Positions 25,593-35,222 are shown, numbered from the stretch's first letter. The stretch: 53,143 nucleotides of DNA from JAWXUD01 sp044432945 (GCA_044432945.1 JAWXUD010000011.1:1-53143); one strand, 5' to 3'. A program made the numbers and translations. Notes: a model not told the origin generated them from the letters alone.

Positions 25593-26654
25593 TTACACCC
25601 CCATCACTTTTTCAATAATTTCTTCAACGCTCGGTGGTGCGCCTACACCTTTGTTTAATAATTCAACTTCCGCATTACCATTTATTGCAAGTTTAACATC
25701 ATTAATCATTTGTCCCATATTTACCTCTACGCAAACGAATTTTTTTGTTTTTTGAGATAATTCCAAAAGTCTTTCGTTAGGGAACGGGAACAACGTAATA
25801 GGTCTGAAAAACCCAACTTTTAAACCCGCTTCACGACATTTTTTAGCTGCCGTTTTAACATTCCTTGACGTACTGCCAAAAGTGACTAAAATTATATCCG
25901 CATCATCTGCCGCTATTTCTTCCCATTCAGTTTCGTTTTCTTCAATTGTTTTATATTTTGCATATAATTTGTCTAAAAATTCACATTGCTTGTCTGCCAA
26001 CGGAGAATATGAACGAATAATCCTACTTTTACGCCCATCTGCACCATCTAACTCCCAACTAGAATTATCTATATTTTCATAAGGATATGCACCAAAAGTA
26101 ACAGGTTCCATCATCTGACCTAACAAGCCATCTGCTAATAAAACTGTTGGATTTTTATATTTGTGAGCTAAATGAAATGCTTTATAAGTTAAATCAACGC
26201 ACTCTTGAACAGTCGAAGGTGCTAATACTATCAATTTATAATCACCGTTTCCACCGCCTTTTGTAGCCTGAAAATAATCACCCTGAGATGGAAAGATATT
26301 CCCCAACCCTGGACCGCCACGCATAACACTGATTAATACAATAGGTAATTCATCTGCCGCCGCATAAGAAATCGTTTCTTGCATAAGTGCAACCGCACAA
26401 GATGATGATGAGGTCATTGCCTTAGACCCTGTAGCACAAGCACCAAGAACCATATTAATCGCTGAAACTTCACTTTCAGCAGACACATATGCTCTTTCTA
26501 ACTCCTGCATCTTGCCACTCATAAATTCACCAATCTCACTTTGTGGAGTGATAGGATAACCAAAATAACAATCAACACCAGCATTAATCGCAGCCTGAGC
26601 TATCGCATAATTACCCTTTGTTAAAACTTTTTTATTCGCTAAACATTCTACCAT
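25593..26654 (-). CDS. korA: 2-oxoacid:ferredoxin oxidoreductase, alpha subunit
   Basis: 353 aa. GNYAIAQAAINAGVDCYFGY PITPQSE opens the pyrimidine-binding fold; ESEVSAINMVLGACATGSKA and SSSCAVALMQE follow. Length and order fit KorA. With KorB it forms the catalytic core; electrons pass to the ferredoxin-like KorD. It starts 4 nt after korD. Confidence 0.88.
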   Translation of the reverse strand: MVECLANKKVLTKGNYAIAQAAINAGVDCYFGYPITPQSEIGEFMSGKMQELERAYVSAESEVSAINMVLGACATGSKAMTSSSSCAVALMQETISYAAADELPIVLISVMRGGPGLGNIFPSQGDYFQATKGGGNGDYKLIVLAPSTVQECVDLTYKAFHLAHKYKNPTVLLADGLLGQMMEPVTFGAYPYENIDNSSWELDGADGRKSRIIRSYSPLADKQCEFLDKLYAKYKTIEENETEWEEIAADDADIILVTFGSTSRNVKTAAKKCREAGLKVGFFRPITLFPFPNERLLELSQKTKKFVCVEVNMGQMINDVKLAINGNAEVELLNKGVGAPPSVEEIIEKVMGV

Positions 26655-26658
26655 TTTT

Positions 26659-26871
26659 TTATCCTTTATAAACTTCTGTAATTGCCAAATCAGGACATCT
26701 CATCGCACACATCGCACAACCAAGACATTCATTGTTCTTATCACTAAATTCAACGACATTAGCCCCTAGTGCATTTGAATTCTCACTAATTTTTATCAAC
26801 TGTTTTGGACACTCTTTGATGCACAAATAACAAGCTTTACACTTATTTTCATCAATTACTATATAACTCAT
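26659..26871 (-). CDS. korD: 2-oxoacid:ferredoxin oxidoreductase, delta (2[4Fe-4S]) subunit
   Basis: 70 aa. Two CxxCxxCxxxCP clusters, CKACYLCIKECP and CLGCAMCAMRCP, ligate two [4Fe-4S] centres that carry electrons from the TPP site. First gene of the operon, with an extended -10 element upstream. Confidence 0.88.
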   Translation of the reverse strand: MSYIVIDENKCKACYLCIKECPKQLIKISENSNALGANVVEFSDKNNECLGCAMCAMRCPDLAITEVYKG

Positions 26872-26901
26872 TTTTAACTACCTCAAATCTCTTATTTCAA
26901 T

Positions 26902-26910
26902 ATTATATCA
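26902..26910 (-). promoter_or_regulatory. Extended -10 promoter of the kor operon
   Basis: TGATATAAT on the minus strand, 30 nt before the korD start. No consensus -35 at 17 bp. Confidence 0.45.
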
Positions 26911-26968
26911 CCTAAAAAATCAAAAAGATATTATGTTCTTTACAATTGTAATAATATTTGTAAACATT

Positions 26969-26997
26969 TTGACCTAATTTGAAAAATTTTGTATTAT
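26969..26997 (+). promoter_or_regulatory. Housekeeping sigma promoter of the coiled-coil gene
   Basis: TTGACC (26969-26974), 17 bp, TATTAT (26992-26997), 38 nt before ATG 27036. Confidence 0.6.
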
Positions 26998-27035
26998 TAT
27001 GAATAATAGGGAAATTTGTAAAGGGAACTTGAAAA

Positions 27036-29354
27036 ATGGCACAAACAGTGAAAGAGATGGCTGAAATATTACAAGCGTTGAAGACACAAAATGAAAACGA
27101 TTCTCAAGATTTAAACAGTTTATTGTTAAGCATTGGTAACAAATTAGACTCATTTGTTGAAAGCAACGATAACGATAGCATCAAAGTTTATGTTGAAGAA
27201 CTGAAAACCGCTTTTGAAAACAGAGCCGAAGAAACTCTATCAATGTTTAATATGCTTGAAGGCTCATTACAAGGAGTATTATTCTTAGCAGAAGGCTCTG
27301 TTAAGAACTCTGATATTCAAGAACTTTCACTTACAGTTTCTGAAAAAGCAACCTCTATTATAGATGAAATCAACTCTCAACGTGACATTTTAACAGAATT
27401 AGACAAAAAATTAGCAGAAAATAATAGTTCTGACGCTAACGATAATAATATAAATGTTCAAGATGAGTTAGAAAAATTATTTAAAAATGTCGAGATAACA
27501 AAATCTGAATTGAATGATTTGGCTATAATTTCTCATTCTGTCATGACTAAATTAGAAGATATTTCAGAAAATATCGAAACAACTTCTACCGATAATTCCT
27601 CGTTTCAGTCTGAAGCAATGTCGTTTGTCGATACTGGGTTGCAAGAAATTAAAGATAAAATTTATGAATTATACAGTGTTAACGAAAACATTGCAAGCCA
27701 ATCTTGCAACAATTTAAAGAATGCTAAAGAAGAGATTTTAGCAAACTTTGCGACTATTCAATTAAATGATTTTGATGATATTCAAGACAAATTATCAAAT
27801 ATTTCTGAAGTTTTAGAACAGGATTTGTCATCAAATAATGACAAACACACCGAGATGATTTCTTTTATCGACAGTGGTTTACAAGAAGTTTTAGATAACG
27901 TTTCTAAAATAAATACTTCAGTTTATGCGAGCATGAACGATGCTATAGTTGATAACCTTAAAGAATTAGAGGCAAAATATAATTCACTATTATTAACATT
28001 CCAAAATTATGGTTCTGATAACGAAGATATCAAACAGGATTTGCTTTCTAAAATAGAGCATTCGTATCTTAATATCAATTCTGATATCGAAAATTCTTAT
28101 CTAGAGAATAAAAATTCCATTAACGAATTAACCAAACTTATCCAATTAATAAGAACACAAATAAGCGAACAGCAAATTTATATAAATGAATTAAACATCG
28201 AAGAAACAGCTAAAGAATATCGCTATAGCTTCAATGAAATGTTAATGAAAACACAAAGTATCGAAGATATTATTTTAGAAATTGATTTTGACAAGAAAAT
28301 AAGTGATTTGAAAGAGGATATAACTTCAAATATGGTCACAATTTTTGACCAAATATCTTTCACAGAAGAAGTTGAGGAAATTAAAGAATTTGTTGATACC
28401 AAAACAACTGATGCTAGTGATGACATCAAAGATTTTTTCACAGAAAAATCAAGCGAAATTAGCGGGCATTTTTATGAAGTGAGCAAACAACTAAACCAAA
28501 TTGCCAACGGTGGAAGCGATTTTGATAATATTTATACATTACAAGATTTGGAAAAAGATATCGCTAAACTACGTTTAACACTTAACAACATTAGCGAACA
28601 AGATACTAGAGATGAAGTACAAAAATTAACTTATAATATTGATAGAATAATTAATCAAATAGAATATTTTAATTCTTTTATAACAACTGAAAAAATTAGT
28701 GGATTTGACAATTCTTTAGCAAAATTAGATGAAGATATTGTTAGTATTAGTGCAAGAACTAACAAAATAATTATTAATTCTGAAGAAATAAATAATGAAT
28801 TTAAAAACCATTTTGAACGCTTTGACATGTTCTCAAACTCGTTAAACGAGCAGCTTTCAACATTATCAAAACAAGAATTGGTGACAACACTAAATGAAAA
28901 AATTGACACATTGACAACTCTTATGGTTTCGTCAATGAACTCTAACAAAATATTCCAAGAAGTGTTAGGTTATATAGGCGAATGGGTTGACACAACAGGG
29001 TTGAAGATTGATTTTATTTCGACCGCCACTAACGCTATTCAAGATAAAGCAAACCAAATTGAGGGCAGAATATTTGATTTAGACAAAAAAGTTTCTGAAA
29101 TATCTAATGTCAAAAATCTTCTTGATGAATTAAAAAATGAGATGCCTGATAAAGAGTTTTTAATAAATAATATCGAGCAGAAATTTGAAACTCAAGAGTT
29201 GCGTATTGATAGATTAGAAACGAAATTAGATAAAATTTTGTCGATTATAGAAAAAAGAGATGATATGATATTAACTACCAAGATGGAAAAAATCGAAAGA
29301 GAAATGATTATGCTTGGTACAAGTATGGAAAAATTATCTTCTTATGTTGACTAA
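27036..29354 (+). CDS. Large coiled-coil protein of unknown function
   Basis: 772 aa, almost entirely predicted helix with heptad-like spacing, very acidic, Asn/Ser/Glu-rich, cysteine-poor and without a signal peptide. Two related segments, SEAMSFVDTGLQEIKDKIYE near 197 and TEMISFIDSGLQEVLDNVSK near 275, show internal repetition. This plan resembles chemoreceptor signalling domains or cytoskeletal proteins, but no diagnostic hairpin tip is seen. AAAGGGAA lies before the ATG. Its last 11 nt overlap the start of the GlcD-like gene, implying translational coupling. Confidence 0.7.
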   Translation: MAQTVKEMAEILQALKTQNENDSQDLNSLLLSIGNKLDSFVESNDNDSIKVYVEELKTAFENRAEETLSMFNMLEGSLQGVLFLAEGSVKNSDIQELSLTVSEKATSIIDEINSQRDILTELDKKLAENNSSDANDNNINVQDELEKLFKNVEITKSELNDLAIISHSVMTKLEDISENIETTSTDNSSFQSEAMSFVDTGLQEIKDKIYELYSVNENIASQSCNNLKNAKEEILANFATIQLNDFDDIQDKLSNISEVLEQDLSSNNDKHTEMISFIDSGLQEVLDNVSKINTSVYASMNDAIVDNLKELEAKYNSLLLTFQNYGSDNEDIKQDLLSKIEHSYLNINSDIENSYLENKNSINELTKLIQLIRTQISEQQIYINELNIEETAKEYRYSFNEMLMKTQSIEDIILEIDFDKKISDLKEDITSNMVTIFDQISFTEEVEEIKEFVDTKTTDASDDIKDFFTEKSSEISGHFYEVSKQLNQIANGGSDFDNIYTLQDLEKDIAKLRLTLNNISEQDTRDEVQKLTYNIDRIINQIEYFNSFITTEKISGFDNSLAKLDEDIVSISARTNKIIINSEEINNEFKNHFERFDMFSNSLNEQLSTLSKQELVTTLNEKIDTLTTLMVSSMNSNKIFQEVLGYIGEWVDTTGLKIDFISTATNAIQDKANQIEGRIFDLDKKVSEISNVKNLLDELKNEMPDKEFLINNIEQKFETQELRIDRLETKLDKILSIIEKRDDMILTTKMEKIEREMIMLGTSMEKLSSYVD

Positions 29355-30729
29355 AGACAAATTTATTTTTGAACTAACCCAAATTTTTTCGCAAGAAAAT
29401 ATTCAAACATCACTTGATGATAGAATTTATTATTCAAAAGATGCTGGACATTATAAGGGTGAAAGAAAATTGCCAGATGCTGTTGTATTTGCTGAAACAA
29501 TCGAACAAGTGCAACAAGTCGTAAAGCTCGCTAACATTTATAACGTGCCAATTATCTGTCGTGGTGCGGGGACAAATGTTGTTGGCTCTTGCGTTGCGGT
29601 CAATGGCGGAATTATTTTAAATTTTTCTAAAATGAATAAGGTTTTAGAACTAAACCGTGAGAACATGAGCGTTAGAGTTCAATCAGGTGTTGTCGTAGGT
29701 GATTTACAAAATTTGGTTGAAAGCGTTGGATTATATTTTCCTCCAGACCCTTCAAATCTAGCTATATCGACTATTGGTGGAGGCATCGCACAAGCTTCTA
29801 GTGGTGCAAGAACTTTCAAATATGGCTCGATAAAAGACTATATCATTGACTTACTCGTTGTAACAGCAGATGGCGAAATCCTACGCACTGGCTCAAACAC
29901 CATTAAAAACGCTACTGGCTACAACTTAGGTAGTTTGTTTGTTGGCTCAGAAGGAACGCTTGGAATAATCACTGAAGCAACCTTAAAACTAATCTGCAAA
30001 CCAGAATGTCAAAAAGTCATGTTGGCGTATTTTGATAATTTAGAAAATTCAATCAAGGCGGTCAGCTCAATTATCGAACACAAAATAACACCAGCAACCA
30101 TTGATTTTATGGACAAAAACGCTTTAGCTATAAGCAAAAAATACGTATCTTGTGATATTTTAGAAACAAAAGAAGCCGCTTTAATTATAGAAATCGATGG
30201 GTTTGAAATCACGATGGATTACCAACAACAAATTATCGAAAAAATCCTAAATAGTGCTGGAGCGACAAAAATTCTTACCTCAAAAAACAAACAAGAATAT
30301 GAACAAATTTGGCAAGCCAGACGCTCATCAATGACCGCCTGCAAAATGATTAAATCCTCTGTCATAACCGATGACGTAATCGTTCCACGTGAAAATTTAG
30401 CTAAATTGGTAACTGGAGTACGAGTAATTTGTGAAAAATATAAATTAGAAGTATGCATGGTCGGACATGTAGGCGATGGAAGCGTTCACCCACAAATCCC
30501 AATTGATTTAGATAATGAAGAAGAATACAAAAACCTTAAAAACGCAAAAAATGAAATCTATGAGTTAACGGCAAAACTCGATGGATTAATATCAGGCGAA
30601 CACGGCGTTGGATTGGATAAAAAAGAACATATTCACAAAGTTATCAACCCGATTGCAATAGATTACATGCGTCAGATTAAAAAAACTTTTGACCCTAATA
30701 ACATACTTAACCCATACAAAATATTTTAA
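29344..30729 (+). CDS. glcD: FAD-linked oxidase, glycolate oxidase subunit GlcD-like
   Basis: 461 aa from ATG 29344. FAD-binding PIICRGAGTNVVGSCVAVNG near 80, PPDPSNLAISTIGGGIAQAS near 140, and C-terminal GEHGVGLDKKEH near 425 are the features of GlcD/D-lactate dehydrogenase-type flavoproteins. The substrate is a 2-hydroxy acid; GlcE and GlcF partners are not adjacent, so D-lactate is as possible as glycolate. An earlier in-frame TTG adds 10 residues but sits well inside the preceding gene. Confidence 0.8.
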   Translation: MLTKDKFIFELTQIFSQENIQTSLDDRIYYSKDAGHYKGERKLPDAVVFAETIEQVQQVVKLANIYNVPIICRGAGTNVVGSCVAVNGGIILNFSKMNKVLELNRENMSVRVQSGVVVGDLQNLVESVGLYFPPDPSNLAISTIGGGIAQASSGARTFKYGSIKDYIIDLLVVTADGEILRTGSNTIKNATGYNLGSLFVGSEGTLGIITEATLKLICKPECQKVMLAYFDNLENSIKAVSSIIEHKITPATIDFMDKNALAISKKYVSCDILETKEAALIIEIDGFEITMDYQQQIIEKILNSAGATKILTSKNKQEYEQIWQARRSSMTACKMIKSSVITDDVIVPRENLAKLVTGVRVICEKYKLEVCMVGHVGDGSVHPQIPIDLDNEEEYKNLKNAKNEIYELTAKLDGLISGEHGVGLDKKEHIHKVINPIAIDYMRQIKKTFDPNNILNPYKIF

Positions 30730-30735
30730 AATAAT

Positions 30736-31554
30736 ATGAATAACGAAGCAAAAGAATTAATTAAATATTTTAAAACGCTTGGGCTAGAAATCCATACGAC
30801 AACTCAAGCTAGAGGTCATCAAGGATTTTTTCTCAAAAACAGGATTGATATTTCAAAAAATATTGCACCTGAAAGAATTGTGCCTACGCTATTACACGAA
30901 TTTGCTCATTATATCCATTTTAAAATAGAACCAGATATGAACAAATCGTGTGGAACTTTAGAGGCACTTTTTAGAATAAATAATGAGATTATTTTCAAAG
31001 AGTTGCTTCAAGTAACAAATTTTGTTGATAATAATTCTGCCTGTATAAAACTTTATGAGCATAAAGAGAGAGTGAAAAATCAAATAAAAGAGTTGGAAAA
31101 AATTATAAAAAATGATTATCCAAAATTTTTACGCTCTAAAAAATTTAAAGAATTTGACAAGTTTATCAAAAAATCCAACGCCCGTTTTTTATTAAAATAC
31201 GACAGGGTCAAAGTTGTAAACGGTTTTTTCAAAAAATCATATGAGGTTTATACTATCGCAAATCTAGAAAATGATTTCACAGAGATGCCAAAATCATTTA
31301 TCGCATATATTCGCCTAAAATCCTGTCAACGAAAGCAAAAACGTATTTCGTCAAGGATTAACAAATACAAAAAGTATTACGAAAAACCAACAGAGCTGTT
31401 TGCTCGCTTTGTCGAAGGATTATACACAGACAAAGAATGGATTGAGGCTATTGCTCCAAACACATTTAGAATTTTCCATCAACTACTTGAAGAAGGTCAC
31501 TACCACGAGCTAAAGAATGCTCTTCACTACACTCGACCGTACATATCTTCATAG
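30736..31554 (+). CDS. HExxH zinc-metallopeptidase-like protein
   Basis: 272 aa. PERIVPTLLHEFAHYIHFKI near residue 50 has the HExxH zinc motif, and EKPTELFARFVEGLYTD near 220 provides a third Glu ligand typical of ImmA/IrrE-like or zincin folds. Between them is a Lys-rich helical insert. No signal peptide, so cytoplasmic. It starts 6 nt after glcD and its end overlaps the convergent manC by 28 nt. Substrate unknown. Confidence 0.6.
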   Translation: MNNEAKELIKYFKTLGLEIHTTTQARGHQGFFLKNRIDISKNIAPERIVPTLLHEFAHYIHFKIEPDMNKSCGTLEALFRINNEIIFKELLQVTNFVDNNSACIKLYEHKERVKNQIKELEKIIKNDYPKFLRSKKFKEFDKFIKKSNARFLLKYDRVKVVNGFFKKSYEVYTIANLENDFTEMPKSFIAYIRLKSCQRKQKRISSRINKYKKYYEKPTELFARFVEGLYTDKEWIEAIAPNTFRIFHQLLEEGHYHELKNALHYTRPYISS

Positions 31555-32915
31555 CGAATGATATCATCTTCTATCAATATATCACCCTTTTGAACCTCGA
31601 TAATTTCAATATCCTCATCAAATGGATTTTGCAACGAATGAATTGCTTTAACAGGAATATCGACACTATGACCAGGCTCTAGAATTAATTCTTTATCATC
31701 TAATAGCACTTTTGCCTTACCAGACAACACAACCCAATGCTCACTTCTGTGATTATGCGATTGAACCGACAATTTCTGCCCTTGATTAACATGGATTAAT
31801 TTTGTAGCAAACCCTTTTCCTTGAGCAATAACCGTATAAAATCCCCAAGGACGATAGACGGTTTTATGAACCATACAGGTATCACTATTCTGCTTTTTCA
31901 AAGCCTCATAAACCTGTTTTACATCTTGAGTTTTATCTTTTTTACAAGCTAAAATCGCATCTTCTGTTTCAACGATTACAGTATCCTCTAGCCCAATTGT
32001 AGCAACAAGTTTTGAAGAAGAATAAACAAATGAATTTGTCGAATTAATATCATGCACAGCACCAATAAAAACATTACCAGATTTGTCTTTCTCACTAACA
32101 TCATAAATCGATTGCCAAGACCCTAAATCATTCCAATCGCTTTCCAATTTTACCAACGCAATTTTATCAGATTTTTCCATAATAGCGTAATCTATCGAAA
32201 TATTAGGCATTTTATCAAATTCAATAAAAGGGATTTCGCTAGAGTTTGTAAAATCAATATTTTGAGCAACTACTGCAATATCTTTTGCAAGCAAACTAAT
32301 CTGTTCTAACATAGCAGAAGCTTTAAACATGAAAATACCACTGTTCCAAAAATATGTTTTCGCTCTCAAATACTCTTCTGCAGTAGCCTGATCAGGCTTT
32401 TCAACAAATTCCTTAACCTTATAACCACCATCTAAACTGCCAAACGTATTAATATATCCATAACCAGTTTCAGGATAACTAGGCTCGATACCAAAAGTCA
32501 CGATATGACCTTGCTTAGCCAAGTTTTCACCTTTTTTCACAGTCGCCAAAAATTTCTCTTGATCCTCAATTAGATGATCAGAAGGTACGACAATAATAAT
32601 CTCATCAGCACTTGACATTTGAGCAACATATTTTGTAGCCAAAGCAATCGCAGGAGCTGTATTTTTAGAAGCTGGTTCAGATAATACCACAGCATTTTTA
32701 CTATAATCTTTTAATTGCATCTTAACACTAGAAGTGTGTTTAGCATTTGTAATACTAATTATATTATCAACAGGCATAATCCCCTCAAGTCTTTCAAACG
32801 AAGATTGAAGCAAACTTTTATCAGCATTCAAATTAAGTAATTGTTTTGGATAAAGCTCTCTTGACAAAGGCCATAATCTGCTTCCTGACCCACCTGCTAA
32901 TATAATCCCATACAT
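31527..32915 (-). CDS. manC: Mannose-1-phosphate guanylyltransferase / mannose-6-phosphate isomerase
   Basis: 462 aa from ATG 32915, with AAGGAG 9 nt upstream. Nucleotidyltransferase signature GIILAGGSGSRLWPLSRELY PKQLL, then FVEKPDQ near 170; C-terminal type II isomerase cupin QSHNHRSEHWVVLSGKAKVL near 385. It makes GDP-mannose for surface polysaccharide. It stands alone and is divergent from ogt. Confidence 0.92.
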   Translation of the reverse strand: MYGIILAGGSGSRLWPLSRELYPKQLLNLNADKSLLQSSFERLEGIMPVDNIISITNAKHTSSVKMQLKDYSKNAVVLSEPASKNTAPAIALATKYVAQMSSADEIIIVVPSDHLIEDQEKFLATVKKGENLAKQGHIVTFGIEPSYPETGYGYINTFGSLDGGYKVKEFVEKPDQATAEEYLRAKTYFWNSGIFMFKASAMLEQISLLAKDIAVVAQNIDFTNSSEIPFIEFDKMPNISIDYAIMEKSDKIALVKLESDWNDLGSWQSIYDVSEKDKSGNVFIGAVHDINSTNSFVYSSSKLVATIGLEDTVIVETEDAILACKKDKTQDVKQVYEALKKQNSDTCMVHKTVYRPWGFYTVIAQGKGFATKLIHVNQGQKLSVQSHNHRSEHWVVLSGKAKVLLDDKELILEPGHSVDIPVKAIHSLQNPFDEDIEIIEVQKGDILIEDDIIRYEDMYGRV

Positions 32916-33006
32916 TTTTAACACTCCTTATCAAAAATTTCAGTATAATAATAGTAACACGAAAACAGGATTTTATGCAAAATTATATAAAACTAAACAT
33001 CTACCA

Positions 33007-33015
33007 TGATATAAT
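33007..33015 (+). promoter_or_regulatory. Extended -10 of ogt placed for a leaderless transcript
   Basis: TGATATAAT followed by CCTTTT and then ATG 33022. Six bases between -10 and ATG place the transcription start at about the A of ATG. No Shine-Dalgarno sequence is present. Confidence 0.6.
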
Positions 33016-33021
33016 CCTTTT

Positions 33022-33504
33022 ATGAAAAATTCCTGCTTAAAAAATCATGGTAAAATCGAAATTGTTTATTACAAATCTCCTATTGGCACTCTTAAAATCA
33101 CGCACGACAGGAAAAATATTTATTCACTAAAAAAGGTTGATGAAAAATTTATCGAAACCACTGACTGCGAATTGAGTTTAAAAATCAAAAACCAACTTGA
33201 TGAATATTTTATTGGAAAAAGAAAACATTTTAACATTCCTTATGTATTAATCGGAACAGAATTTCAAAAGAAAATCTGGCAAATATTGATGCAAATCCCT
33301 TATGGCGAAACACGTTTTTACAAAGACATTGCGATTATGGCAGGTAATGAGCAAGCTTCACGAGCTGTAGGAATGGCAAATAACAAAAACCCAATAATGA
33401 TAATTATTCCTTGTCATAGAGTTGTGGGTTCATCAGGAAAACTTGTTGGCTATTCTGGCGGACTTGATATGAAAAAAGAATTATTACAGCTTGAAAAAGC
33501 CTAG
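33022..33504 (+). CDS. ogt: Methylated-DNA-[protein]-cysteine S-methyltransferase
   Basis: 160 aa. The suicide cysteine lies in IIIPCHRVVGSSGKLVGYSG near 130, with YGETRFYKDIA and RAVGMANNKNPI before it. It removes alkyl groups from O6-alkylguanine. It appears leaderless. Convergent with the Fic gene at 33512. Confidence 0.92.
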   Translation: MKNSCLKNHGKIEIVYYKSPIGTLKITHDRKNIYSLKKVDEKFIETTDCELSLKIKNQLDEYFIGKRKHFNIPYVLIGTEFQKKIWQILMQIPYGETRFYKDIAIMAGNEQASRAVGMANNKNPIMIIIPCHRVVGSSGKLVGYSGGLDMKKELLQLEKA

Positions 33505-33511
33505 TACAAAT

Positions 33512-34255
33512 TTAAAACCTCTCAATAATTTTTAGATATTCTTTTTGTGCTTCTAGTGTCATTTCTGAGATGAAGTTTATAAAAGAATTGTACTTACCTA
33601 CGTTAGACTCTGTAAGTGCTGCTATATAATCGCCTCTTACAACTGGTGGGATTATTACAATATTATACCCACTTTGCAATAATGCTAAATTCATCAAGAG
33701 CCTGGCAACTCGCCCATTGCCATCAATAAATGGGTGAATATTTACAAATAATACGTGTACCATTGTAGCATATTCAACAGGGTGCAAATCTTTTTTCATC
33801 TGAGGAAGCTTTGAAACAAATTCACTCATTTTATTATCTAATTCTTGAGGTTTAGGGAATTCAACGTCTGAGCCAGATATAACGACCTGCCTATCTCGAT
33901 ATTTACCTGCTTGATTTTCATCAATTTTATTAAAAAATAAATAATGTAATTTTTTAATATCATCTAATGTTATTGTATCATTTTGAGCAAGTTTCAGAAC
34001 TTTATCATAAGCGACACTATGCCCAAGAGCCTCTAAGTGGTCTTTGATAGGCTTGCCTCCTATTGTAATGCCATCTTCAATAACGACTTTTGTTTCAACT
34101 AAATCAAGAGTGTTACCCTCAAGAGCGTTTGATGAATATGTCAAACCTATTTTATAATATTCTTTAATATCAGACAAAGCCTCTTGTGATAGTGGTCTAT
34201 TTTCATCAATTAGTTTCTTATATTTATCATTGTCTAAAAATCTATTTTTATACAT
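33512..34255 (-). CDS. Fic-family protein 1 (class II, N-terminal inhibitory helix)
   Basis: 247 aa. The Fic motif HPFIDGNGRVARLLMNLAL near 173 carries the catalytic His and phosphate-binding loop. SSNALEGN near 38 matches the (S/T)xxxE(G/N) inhibitory helix, so activity is autoinhibited. Family members transfer AMP from ATP to a Ser, Thr or Tyr of a target protein. GGAG is 13 nt before ATG, a weak site. The 286-bp gap to higA holds a dispersed repeat and AT-rich sequence. Confidence 0.85.
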   Translation of the reverse strand: MYKNRFLDNDKYKKLIDENRPLSQEALSDIKEYYKIGLTYSSNALEGNTLDLVETKVVIEDGITIGGKPIKDHLEALGHSVAYDKVLKLAQNDTITLDDIKKLHYLFFNKIDENQAGKYRDRQVVISGSDVEFPKPQELDNKMSEFVSKLPQMKKDLHPVEYATMVHVLFVNIHPFIDGNGRVARLLMNLALLQSGYNIVIIPPVVRGDYIAALTESNVGKYNSFINFISEMTLEAQKEYLKIIERF

Positions 34256-34443
34256 GCTTCTACTATTACTCCTGTGCTAGTTGACCTCTTCTGCATTATC
34301 CCTCTCAGAAAACTTGATATTTAGTCAACTTTTATCCAACAAAATTACATTTTAGAACGGTTTTGCCTAACAAAGTCTTTGCCTGCTCTAAGCATTTTCA
34401 AGACTTACATACTTATTATAACATAAATTATGTACAATATAAC

Positions 34444-34479
34444 AAGAAAATTAGTTTGACTATAAAGAATGCTTGATTT
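34444..34479 (-). repeat. Dispersed TCAAACTAA repeat, copy 1 (diverged)
   Basis: On the minus strand it contains TCAAGCATTCTTTATAGTCA and then AACTAATTTTCTT. Copies 2 and 3 share the order TCAAACTAACCGTTCTTTAT-AGTCAAACTAAC. It lies upstream of Fic protein 1, as the others lie upstream of higBA and Fic protein 2. Confidence 0.6.
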
Positions 34480-34541
34480 AAGAAAATATCAACGATTAGC
34501 AATTTTAAATGTTGTTGGGTTGCATTTAACGTACAAGCTAA

Positions 34542-34844
34542 TTATGCAATATTAAGAGTGTAACCAAGCTCTTTAAGAATTTTCCCAACTGTGTCAAATC
34601 TTGGCACTCTCTCTCCTCTAAAAATTTCATAAAGCGCTTTTCTTGTTATACCTGTTTTTTTAGAAAAATTATTAATACTATTTTTAGAGCGTACAGCACG
34701 CTCTAATGTTGCAAAAAACACTTCGTAATCGCCTGTTTCAATAAAGTCTCCAATTGAAGCACTTAAATACATTTTAAGATATTCTTCGTCTTGCAAAACT
34801 TCTTCCATATGTTCATCAAATGTTTTAATTTTATTGTTTTTCAT
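34542..34844 (-). CDS. higA: HigA-type antitoxin (HI1420-like, HTH)
   Basis: 100 aa from ATG 34844, with AAAGG upstream; longer upstream frame lies inside the toxin gene. FDEHMEEVLQDEEYLKMYLS and the HTH FSKKTGITRKALYEIFRGER near 65 match the HI1420 family of antidotes. It neutralises the RelE/HigB-like toxin encoded just before it and represses the operon through the palindrome over the promoter. The start overlaps the toxin gene by 14 nt. Confidence 0.85.
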   Translation of the reverse strand: MKNNKIKTFDEHMEEVLQDEEYLKMYLSASIGDFIETGDYEVFFATLERAVRSKNSINNFSKKTGITRKALYEIFRGERVPRFDTVGKILKELGYTLNIA

Positions 34845-35187
34845 TGTGCGACCTTTCTTCAATTTCATTATAATCATCATTGTTTTTTACATCTTCTAAA
34901 TAAGCTTTTGCTTTTTTAATATCGTTTGCTTGTGTTGACTTATCGCCTGCACATAATAAAACAATAATTGTATTATCTTTTTCGGTTGTATAAATTCTAT
35001 AGCCAGCTCCTTGTGTCAATTTTAGCTCTGTAATATTGTCGAAAGTTTTATGATTTCCATAATTGCCTAAAGCTAAACGTTCAAGTCTCATATCAACATT
35101 AATACGAATGGATTTATCTAGCGTAAAATACCACTTTTCAAAAGGATATGTGCCATTTTTTAATTTATACAATTTTACTTTCTTCAT
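34831..35187 (-). CDS. higB: RelE/HigB-type toxin (HI1419-like, Gp49 family)
   Basis: 118 aa from ATG 35187 (MKKVKLYKLKNG). Blocks FEKWYFTLDKSIRINVDMRL, LTQGAGYRIYTTEKDNTIIV and LLCAGDKSTQANDIKKAKAY match the addiction-module killer family, which cleaves mRNA on the ribosome. A frame from TTG 35214 exists, but its codons are the operator itself and no ribosome site precedes it. The promoter predicts a leaderless mRNA starting at the ATG. Confidence 0.85.
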   Translation of the reverse strand: MKKVKLYKLKNGTYPFEKWYFTLDKSIRINVDMRLERLALGNYGNHKTFDNITELKLTQGAGYRIYTTEKDNTIIVLLCAGDKSTQANDIKKAKAYLEDVKNNDDYNEIEERSHNEKQ

Positions 35188-35191
35188 ATTC

Positions 35192-35217
35192 TTATTGTAT
35201 CTAATTAGATACAATAA
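35192..35217. promoter_or_regulatory. 26-bp perfect palindromic operator of higBA
   Basis: TTATTGTATCTAA followed by its exact reverse complement. It covers the spacer and the -10 box of the higBA promoter, so HigA binding would block RNA polymerase. Confidence 0.85.
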
Positions 35218-35222
35218 GTCAA
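35194..35222 (-). promoter_or_regulatory. higBA promoter
   Basis: On the minus strand TTGACT (35222-35217), 17-bp spacer, TACAAT (35199-35194), then AAGAAT and ATG at 35187. Confidence 0.8.
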
